A DNA stretch of 64,000 nucleotides from NCBI GenBank assembly GCA_016110215.1, contig JADWQD010000016.1:124001-188000 (forward strand), given 5' to 3'. This document shows positions 10,786 through 19,157 of the stretch, piece by piece (within the stretch, counting starts at the first letter, position 1; each line of letters starts with the position of its first letter). Source of the DNA: Capronia americana (Eukaryota > Ascomycota > Eurotiomycetes > Chaetothyriales > Herpotrichiellaceae). The position numbers and the translations under genes are program-made. The notes under the pieces were generated by a model. It did not search any database. It was not told the DNA's origin and saw only the letters and a program-made list of their open reading frames with translations.

Positions 10786-11902
10786 CGTGTTGGGAGAGGG
10801 GGTGGGGAGGGGGCAAGGGGACTCTGTCAAGGTCGTTGATGGATTCCGTTCAAATTGATCCCCTCGACGACGGTTTTTGGGGGCACGCAAATGTAGAATT
10901 TGTATGATGAAAGTAAGGAGAGAAGGCTTCTAGTACATGCGACACATCGCTTTTGAGGCGCCCTGATTTTCAGAGAAGATGATACCGCTGTCGATGCGTA
11001 AAAGACATTGCGCTATTCCGGCTTTCAATGTCTTATATGCCAGATCCATTTCATCCGTTCAGGGGGTTTCCGAATACGCATCGAGGATGACGAGAGGGAG
11101 AGACGTCGTCTCCCGAGAGATCGAGCTCCTAGGCCACGTCCACGTCGCCGTCCGCACAGCCTCGCATCAAGCTGACGAGACTGCATCGCCGAATGTACCG
11201 CAGGACCGTGCACGGCCAGCTGGCTGGAGTATTCGGTAACTTCGGTATTTTCACTGCGTCTGCCAAGGCTGAGTAATTACGTCCCTTTCGTATTCGCGAA
11301 CCTCGTCAGCGTTCAGGCGTCAAGCTTCAAGCGTGAAGTCCCCAGCTACTAGTCTGCCAAGTTTCATATTCATAGATGCGTTGTGGTAATATATCTGGAG
11401 GACTGAAAGTGATCCCGTCATTTTTGGTGTAATTTGGGGTTTGGTCCACTTATTTTTGGCCAGGGCCCTGAGTCCCGTGAGTGTCAAAGGTGTGAAGGTG
11501 AGCACGTGAGCCCTCGGGATGCGGAGAAACACTTCTGCCGGGTCCCGAGGTTAATCCGCACAGTGCCAAGACTCTTATAAAGCCCGGGGACACAAACCAC
11601 TTGCCATTCACTCGTCACCGCAGCTCGAGACTCAATCGGACGACCCTTCTCTCCGCACGCTCAATCCGTTGTAAAAAAGCCCGGACGGGAAAAGGTAGAG
11701 ATTCCAAGCTTTTTGCTGGAGCTCGTTTACCCTTTTTATCCTTTCCTTTCTTCGTCCCAGACTCTTCACCTTTCACATCTTGGGTGAGGCTTCTCAGCGC
11801 GTCGATTGAGAGAGACTGTGTGCGTGCGCGCCTGCTCTAACTCCGCTGCTGCACCACCCACCCGGCTTGAGCTGAGCTGAGCTGAACAAGAGCTCCGCAA
11901 AG
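10786..11902. other. Shared upstream region of membrane protein and NAC beta genes
   Basis: 1.1 kb between divergent genes. The NAC beta side holds a TATA box at 11576-11581, pyrimidine-rich tracts from about 11720 to 11780, and a GAGCT pentamer repeat at 11869-11885 just before the ATG. No open frame here is convincing. Confidence 0.5.
11576..11581 (+). promoter_or_regulatory. TATA box of NAC beta gene
   Basis: TATAAA in the context ctcttataaagcccggg, 322 nt upstream of the ATG at 11903. A C/T-rich probable transcription start and leader follow. The match and context are good; function is inferred from position. Confidence 0.5.
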
Positions 11903-12844
11903 ATGGATCAGGAGAAGCTCAAGCGCATGCAAGCGCAGGTGCGAATCGGTATGTCTTCTTGGCCGTCGTGAAATGCTGCGGTGCCGTGGTATACCTCGAT
12001 TGAGACTAACGAACCGTCAACGCAGGGTATGTTCGAACCCGTCCGTGATGGTGATGTGATTTGATGTGATCTCCGCGCACAACACCGCGAACCACACTCA
12101 TTGCACAACCACAAGCACAAGCACAACCCACAGCCCGGTTTCGAGCTCACACTGACGTTGACGTAACCGCACACAGAGGCAAAGGAACACCCCGACGTAA
12201 GACCAAGAAGGTGCACAAGAGCAGCGGGACGGACGACAAGAAGCTGCAGACCACGCTGAAGAAGATGAACGTCCAGCCCATCCAGGCAATCGAGGAGGTC
12301 AACATGTTCAAGGAGGACGGGAACGTGATACATTTCGCGGCACCGAAAGGTAAGTTACATGTCATATTACGTCGAAGAACCATACACATCGCCATCATCC
12401 CCAACCTCTTGAGGGTGCAAGGCAGCAGCTGCGACAATCTACGGGCCTGAAAGAAAGGAAAGAGACAAACGAACTACGCCCAGGAGATGCACAATAGCTC
12501 TTTAGACGCGCGTGGTGGGGTGGGGGTGCAGTGTAGTGCAGTGCAGTATGGGCTTGCTGACATTCCTTACTTTTGTTACAGTCCATGCATCCGTCCCCTC
12601 CAACACATTTGCCATCTACGGCAACGGCGAAGACAAAGAGTTGACAGAACTGGTGCCGGGGATCCTCAACCAGCTCGGCCCGGACAGCCTCGCGTCGTTA
12701 CGCCGCCTCGCGGAATCGTACCAATCGCTGCAGAAGAAGGAAGGCGAAGGCAAGGAAGGCGAGAAGAAGGAAGGCGATGACGATGACGACGACGAGATCC
12801 CCGATCTGGTCGAGGGCGAGAACTTCGAGGGCAAGGTCGAGTAG
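11903..12844 (+). CDS. EGD1: Nascent polypeptide-associated complex subunit beta
   Basis: This is the beta subunit of the ribosome-bound NAC heterodimer, which shields nascent chains and limits mis-targeting to the ER. The proposed exons 11903-11948, 12026 (one base), 12177-12349 and 12582-12844 give 160 residues, starting MDQEKLKRMQAQVRIGGKGT. The ribosome-binding RRK motif follows (PRRKTKKVHK), then the NAC domain (IQAIEEVNMFKEDGNVIHF, NTFAIYGNGEDKELTELVP) and an acidic tail. The conserved Gly-Gly after RI is only obtained if a single G at 12026 is an exon. Using acceptor 12177-12178 instead drops one Gly and gives 159 residues. Introns are 77, 150 and 232 nt. Such a highly expressed gene having long 5'-clustered introns is common in fungi. 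Confidence 0.93.
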
Positions 12845-13603
12845 AGTAGACTCGATCGAGGAGGGTGCGGTTGATTGATCGATCAGATCAGCCAGCCAGC
12901 CAGTCAGGAGAGGAGACTCTGATGGGGTCTGGGGCGTGAAATGTGAGGTGTGATGTGATTGAGGTGGTGGGAGGGGGCGTAGGGGGGAACCAAAAGCAAG
13001 ATCAATCAATCAATCAATCAATGAATATTGACTCATGGTGCTATGGGCATGCATATGCTCGGGTCGCCATCTGCGAAGAGGAAATCCAAAGAGCCTATCC
13101 ATGTCTGTAACCAAACCATGAGGAGTGACAATCATGCCGAGGAGCGTGAGGACAAGGAGGAGAGGAGAGGAAAGGAGATGAGACGAGATGAGATCGAATC
13201 TCAATCTTCTCAGCCTCTTTCCCGATCGACCCAGACCAGTGTACACGCTGGACAGGGGAAACGCACAGTCACCACCAAAAATAAAAGCAACGACTCGAAT
13301 CAATATTGTCGAAGAGAGATAGGGCAAATCGTGCTGGGAAACGGACAGCCAGCCAGCCAGCCAGCCAGCGGGTCGTGATTGTGAAGCTCTGATCTGTCCT
13401 CGCAAGATTATCCATCTCGCCTTGTCCATCCTCTGTTCATTTGAACGCGACCGTTGCTTGGGCAGAGTTTCAGCACCAATGCTCCATTTCAACGCCATCG
13501 CTTTCTGCAGGAGCTAGACCCCATCCCGCATTCTCGATTAAGGAACCTTTTGAGACCTTACGCGACTCTCCCACAAGGCCGCTCGCATTGCTCGATGCTG
13601 CTC
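12845..13603. other. Intergenic region rich in 4-bp microsatellites
   Basis: 759 bases between the convergent NAC beta and nucleoporin genes. It contains (GCCA)n near 12891-12905, (AATC)n at about 13001-13022 and a longer (GCCA)n at about 13346-13369, plus GA-rich stretches around 13150-13200. No gene is seen. Confidence 0.6.
13346..13369 (+). repeat. (AGCC)n microsatellite
   Basis: About six uninterrupted copies of a 4-bp unit. A shorter run of the same unit lies at 12891-12905 and an (AATC)n run at 13001-13022. Too short and regular to be CRISPR or a coding repeat. Confidence 0.8.
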
Positions 13604-15043
13604 TCAATCGTCCTTCAACCCACAGAAATCCGTCCCGAACCACCCGTCCACACCGTGCCAGAAACCCCAATACCAGCCATTTCCCGGATCCCAAGTGCCG
13701 TCATCTTTCAACAAGGGTCCTTCTCCAATGACATCCCCTTTCTTTTGCGCCTCTTTTCCTGCAGCTCCTGGTGCACTGCCGGTAGTGGCGGCCGTGCTGC
13801 TAGATACGAAATACGACACGATGGGTAAGCTCCTCAACATGCGCTCTAGAAACGTCGGCTGTGGAGGAAGGGCCTCGGAGATGGGCCGCAATCTGGCTTT
13901 CTTGACCGACGTGATGTGCGTCATGTATTCCGAGTCGTTGTGCGGGATGAGTGAGCGGTCTTGGCTGGGGAGTTGAGGGACGGAGCGGGACCGCAGACCT
14001 TGCGGCGTGGTGGGCGCTAATTGTTGTTGCTGCTGTAGCTGAGGTTGAGAGACCTGGTCTATCCCGGTGGCGGTCGCTGAAGATGCGGTCGTCGAGTTCC
14101 AGGAGATGTCGTCGTCAGGTTGGCCGTACTGCATGTCTGGCATGGTGTGAGATCGGGGTAGGGTCTGTAGTGCTCGTTCGAAGCCCGCGATGGCCGATTC
14201 CTTGCCCGACATCGCCCGTGCTCCCCGCGACGCACTGAACGTTCTCGGTCTGCGTCCATGATCCGTTTTCCGCGGCGACAACTGCGGCTGCAGCAGATCC
14301 GCCTTCTCGGCGCCCCCGGCCGGTCCACTCAGGATCGGAGCATCGCCGGCTGGACCTCGTCCCTGCCACATCTCGCAGTGCACCATGTATCCGTCAATAT
14401 CAATGGGACTGTAGAAGCATGCCCGCTCAGCAGCCTGGTACGAGTCAAACGTGACTTTGATCCAATGATTGCCGCCATGGTATATCCTGCTCTTCTTGAT
14501 CGCCTCGCGACTCAGATTCTGATGGACCACCACTGAAGCTCTCGAGAAGCCCAGAGGCGAATTTGAGGACAGGAACAAATTCGGGTCTTCACGCGGGTAA
14601 TCCTCGCAGATGATTCCTGGCGAGACGATCTTTTCGAACTTGGAGAGCACCTTCCACTCGGAGTGCTTGCCTGCGTAGCCGTAAAGGAGACATTCCGTGG
14701 GCACGGCTTCAGGCTGTATCGGTCGTTCCGCCGCTGCTACCTCATCTGCCGAAAGGGGCTTGGATGCAGGTTTCCTCCTCTCTTCTTCCGCCTGTTCTTT
14801 CGCGAACAGCCTTCCGAACTCGGCAACTGCGCTGTTCTCCTTCTGTCGGACGGGCGTGGTGCCGGTTCTGGCGCGTGGTGTCCGCGACGCTGTGGATCGT
14901 ATACTCCTGTTTCGCCCGAAGGGGCCGGATTCTTCGACTTGTTGGCGGGCATTGCGCGAGGAGCTGCTCGAAGAGGACGAGTCAGAGTCTGGGCATTCTT
15001 GTTCCGCGGGACGGCAACCCCGTATGGGAGGGCGTCGAAACAT
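13604..15043 (-). CDS. Nup53/Nup35-type RRM nucleoporin
   Basis: One exon, 479 residues. The N-terminal 110 residues are Ser/Arg-rich and disordered. An RRM of the Nup53/Nup35 type covers about 114-228: TECLLYGYAGKHSEWKVLSKFE, then WIKVTFDSYQAAERACFYSP and DIDGYMVHCEMWQGRGP. This RRM dimerises and links the inner ring of the nuclear pore. The C-terminal part is disordered (poly-Gln at about 340) and ends in an aromatic, amphipathic-looking segment (about 455-470, GWYWGFWHGVDGWFG), consistent with the membrane-contacting terminus of the family. FG repeats are sparse. The Nup53 assignment rests on the RRM pattern; another RRM protein of the same fold is possible. Confidence 0.7.
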   Translation of the reverse strand: MFRRPPIRGCRPAEQECPDSDSSSSSSSSRNARQQVEESGPFGRNRSIRSTASRTPRARTGTTPVRQKENSAVAEFGRLFAKEQAEEERRKPASKPLSADEVAAAERPIQPEAVPTECLLYGYAGKHSEWKVLSKFEKIVSPGIICEDYPREDPNLFLSSNSPLGFSRASVVVHQNLSREAIKKSRIYHGGNHWIKVTFDSYQAAERACFYSPIDIDGYMVHCEMWQGRGPAGDAPILSGPAGGAEKADLLQPQLSPRKTDHGRRPRTFSASRGARAMSGKESAIAGFERALQTLPRSHTMPDMQYGQPDDDISWNSTTASSATATGIDQVSQPQLQQQQQLAPTTPQGLRSRSVPQLPSQDRSLIPHNDSEYMTHITSVKKARLRPISEALPPQPTFLERMLRSLPIVSYFVSSSTAATTGSAPGAAGKEAQKKGDVIGEGPLLKDDGTWDPGNGWYWGFWHGVDGWFGTDFCGLKDD

Positions 15044-15653
15044 GATGAGGTGATGGACTTACTCTGCGTAGCGGTAGCCCCAGGGTAGGGTGTCGCCTTT
15101 TGGATCTCGCGCCCGCTCTTCAGGTAGCACTGAGTGGATCTCCATGCTTGTGTTTGTCCCTGGGGTTCTTTTGTTCGTGATCAGGAGAGGTTGTTGTCTT
15201 GTAGTCAGCTAGCAAACTTGCATGATGGTGCAATTGCAAAGCGCGTGTAAGGAGCTTCCCTGTGCAGGAGCAGGACAAAGACCGCGGATAAGTTGTGATG
15301 TGTTTGGCAGTGAAGCGCAATTGAAGAATAATTTGTTGTTTACTTCTGGCGGCTCCGTCTCCGCAACTTCTGCCCTGCACGTGATGCCCCGGCTACAAGG
15401 CTTGCTAGGCTCACCAGGCTCTCTCTCATCCACGACGTCTTGGAAAATCCGAGAATCAGCATCGGTCTACGGGATGGGATGCCCGATACATGATCTTCAT
15501 TGTATATCCTGAGATCCACGCTGGATTGCACTGATGCGCCTGCTCGAGCAGGGACGAGGGCCACGTGACAAGGCTAGCACTCCTATCTACCATAGTCTCC
15601 AGAGTCCACGATAGACTCCCCCTATCTCCTGGGCCAACTCCATCTTCCAGCTC
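15044..15653. other. Intergenic region, 0.6 kb
   Basis: It holds the nucleoporin promoter and the 3' flank of the monooxygenase gene. Short open frames on both strands show no recognisable protein. Confidence 0.5.
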
Positions 15654-18421
15654 TCATGAAACAGCTGCTTTCTCGATGTTCTCTTTGCTCTTTTCTTTTT
15701 GTTCTTCATGCTTCTCCTGTAGGTCCTTCATCTTCGTCTCATGCAGCTTGTCTGCATTGATGTTCATAGCTTTCATCCACTCCGGATCAATGGCTTCCGC
15801 ATTCAGATACGGTGAGACATCCTCCTTGTTCACTAGAGCTCTCACTGCGCCCATGCCAAGGAATGCCCACATGTTCTTCTTTCCAGGACCAAGATATTCG
15901 ATGTCGTAATCTTCATAGCGGGGCACTTTGATGGCCTCGATATAATGGAGTGATGAGCCGGGCCAGACGGCATTCACTCGGCCTGTTTCGTTGTTCTTGT
16001 ACCTACAAGGAATGTCTAGTTAGTCCTCCGTTGAAGGTCTCCTCGAATCAAGTCTTACTTACCACGACCGACAATCGTCGACCCAAACCGTGTGCTTGAT
16101 CCACTCCTGGCAATGTTCATTGAATGCATCCGTCACATCCTGCTTTGGCGCAATGCTCGCGATATACTCGCTCTGGATCTTCTTGATCATTTGCATCGCA
16201 TAGTACGACACATACGTCAAGGGTCCCATAACGCTGCCGTTTTCTACCGGCCAATTGGGCCCGATAAAGGTCAGGAAGTTGGGAAATTCGGGGATCCCAA
16301 GGCCAAGATAGCCTTCGGGGCACACCTTCCACTTGTCGGCCAACTCCACGCCATTCTGACCGACGATCGGGAAGCGAGGGCGATAGGAAACGTCAAAGCC
16401 CGTGGCGCATACGATTGTGTCGACCTCGCGGTGGATGCCATCTTCGCCGATAACACCTGTCTCGTCAATCTTCACCACGGGCGTGAAGTGGACGTCGACG
16501 TTGGGTTTTTGAATGGCTCTGCGTCACTTGTCAGATGTAGCCAGACCGAGAACCCACGTTGGGAACTTACTCAATGTAAGGATCACCTGGGGTAATTCTT
16601 CGAAGGTTAGATACAGAACTAATATTTGGAGAAAGGACTCTTCACCTTCGACACCCAATGCCAAACTTTGGGGTAAATCCCTTCAGGAGCCTCTCGTCCT
16701 TGATCATCTCAGCCATGCGAGCCTTCAGTGCCGCTTGTCCCTCTGCTTGGGCTTTGGAGTTCTTGTAGAAGGAGCCCCACAGCCCATTTACCTGGTCCTC
16801 GATGGATTTGGCATGCTCGACAAGCTTGTAGGGGTCGCGGAATTCTTGTTTCTGCTCGTCTGTATATTCGTGGTTTGCGCCGAAGTTGTTCGCAATCTGG
16901 ACGAACCAGACGCCTGAGTGTATATGTGTTAGCTGGCTCAACACATTCGCTCGCTTCGCCCATCAAAGAAGAAGCACTGATGGTGTTAGAGGGACTTGCC
17001 TGTCCTCACAAAAACATCGAGGTGCTTCACGTGTGGCTGCATGGTAGGCACTGTTTGAATGCTGGAAGCCTGCACGTCGATGTCGTCAGTACGTCCTAAG
17101 GAGAGGTGGCGGGAACACGCACGCCTGATCCAATGACCGCGACGCGATCTTTCTTCCACTGTTCAGCCTGGTAATCCTTGGGCCATCGTGCGGTATGCAT
17201 GATTTTGCCTTTAAACTTCTCCATTCCCTCGATGTTGGGCCATTTGAAGTTGTTCAAGATACCTGTTCCATGGAGGAGCACATGACATCGGTCCTCGAAA
17301 AGACGAGTAGTGCCATCAGGGTTTGTCTGCTTCAGCTTGACCAACCATTCTCCGGTCTCTTGCTGCCAATAACACCCGATGACCTCGGTATTGAAGGTCA
17401 TGTACTTTCTCAGGCCCCATACTTCGCAGACCTTGTCAAGATACTTCCAGATATCTGGAGAATAAGAGAAGAAGCGAGGCCAGTCGGGCTATAGAAAACA
17501 GCATGTAAGTGCACAAGAACAGAATCGAGAAGAAGGAAGACTTACGTTCAGCGCGAAAGGATAGGTATATGCGTGACTGGGGATATCACAAGCGCAGCCT
17601 ATACCGCAGGTATTAGCAGTGTCAAAACGCCCGGCGCCTGGCTGGAAGCATGTGAGGCCGGTTGTTTTTGCAACCTGGCAACGGAATATCTGCACGACTG
17701 GAGATACAGAGAAATCCTTCGACTCACCTGGATATCTGTTTTCCAACCAAGTGCCTCCAATATCGGCATTCTTTTCGTAGATCACATGCTCCACATTCTC
17801 CAGCATCTTCTGGATGTGATAAGCGTTCATGATTCCGGTCACCCCTGCGCCGATTGAGAGAACGCGAATCTTGCGCGTGTACGGGCCGTGCAAGACGATA
17901 TCTGATCCATTGCGTGTCAGTGCACTCTTTCAGCAAATGTAAGCCTTGCAGGCTTGCACGCCAAAACCGTCATGTGGAGCATTGTAGGTAACTCAAGTCG
18001 ACGAGCCTTGAACGGCAGCGATGAAGTGGGCTATGGGTGACATCGGACGCATTCGTGTTTCCACCGCCGTCGTTGCGCAACTGAGGTTGCCCTGACAGGA
18101 AGCGAACGACAGAGGCAGCTTGATCCACCCCAAGGCAGCATTTCCAGTAGAGGCAGCCTGGAGCTCGCTGAAAAGCCGGCGGCAGAGCTCGTCCACACCG
18201 CGAGGCAAGAGGAGCTGTTGTTGCAAAGACACAGCTCTGACCGAGGCAGTGACATCTGCTCTTTACCGAGGAACGGAAAGGCCACTTGGCAGTCTTGAAC
18301 GTGGCCAGAGGAAGGGAGAGGAAGGAAACTCACCGGGAATTTCATATCCTTCTCGAGGCACTCCATTCGTACTATAGCCATCAGTCGACCAGTTGGCCAT
18401 TGAGTTGATATCTGGAGCCAT
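15654..18421 (-). CDS. Baeyer-Villiger-type flavin monooxygenase
   Basis: Nine exons (18334-18421, 17728-17901, 17546-17598, 17123-17488, 17000-17069, 16646-16913, 16571-16597, 16063-16518, 15654-16002) give 616 residues in a closed frame. The first Rossmann motif is IGAGVTG at about 46-52. The type I fingerprint FKGKIMHTARWP is at about 198-209, and the NADPH-binding IGSGASS begins at about 224, its last residues falling in the next exon. These are the hallmarks of FAD/NADPH enzymes that insert oxygen next to a carbonyl. The substrate is unknown. The C-terminus is a Lys/Glu-rich helix. Odd points are a 27-nt exon, a GC-AG intron (16914-16999, donor gcaagt) and a first intron of 432 nt. No biosynthetic genes flank it, so a catabolic role is as likely as a secondary-metabolite role. 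Confidence 0.88.
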
Positions 18422-19157
18422 CTTAGATGCTGATAGCTGGCTGGTAAAGTAGAATCAGCGAACGGTGAGGGCGAGATGAGGTATGGGCAAGGTGTGAAAG
18501 AGGACGAGGTGAATCAACTCTGAGGACTGGTCGCGGTGGAGCAGAAGTAGACCGGGCACACTCTCAGCTAGGAAGCTGGCGTATTAGGCGTATTTATAAT
18601 CAAGGCAACACGACTGAAGGGTGGTCGAAGACTGATATGAGACTCGGACTACTATAACGGCTACGTATGAAACCCCAGAGTGATTGACAGGCGTGTCACT
18701 TTGATCCACACAGCTGGCCTAGCATCACCGAAAACCCTCGGCCCAAGGGTGGTCGATTCGCGCCTGTGGCCAATTGACGGACTCAGCACAATCGTATAAC
18801 CACTTTAAAGCCTTTCTGGAAGCTGATATAGTCGCTCCAGACAAAATCACGAGATACTCCGTGTTTGGTGGCCCGGTGGGGGAATTGCGGGGAAGAAGGT
18901 GGCGGATACCGTCCTCGGTTGAAGTATGGGTATCTGTTTGGTGTTCTGAGCATTGAATTCGTCCGAGGTTGTGCGGAGGAATGGGATCCTCCTCTCAGCC
19001 GTATATCAACAGGTTAGCCCATGCCGCGCTCGCTTTGGAGATTCCATGGGGTGAAGACCATCAAGCATTGGCTGAATCCGTACTTCCACTTCCGTCACGT
19101 AATCCCTGGCATCACCGCTGACCCGCTATGCCTGACTCGAAGCTCCTGCTGAGCCGA
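18422..19157. other. Monooxygenase promoter and GH3 3' flank
   Basis: 736 bases. Apart from the TATA box near 18595 and a CCAAT at about 18769 I see no gene or repeat. Confidence 0.5.
18593..18598 (-). promoter_or_regulatory. TATA box of monooxygenase gene
   Basis: On the minus strand the sequence reads ATTATAAATA, about 170 nt upstream of the ATG at 18421, a normal distance for an inducible fungal promoter. Confidence 0.5.

Noticed and set aside
13346..13369. Repeat array considered as CRISPR-like
   Set aside because: A pure 4-bp microsatellite with no spacers, in a eukaryotic genome.
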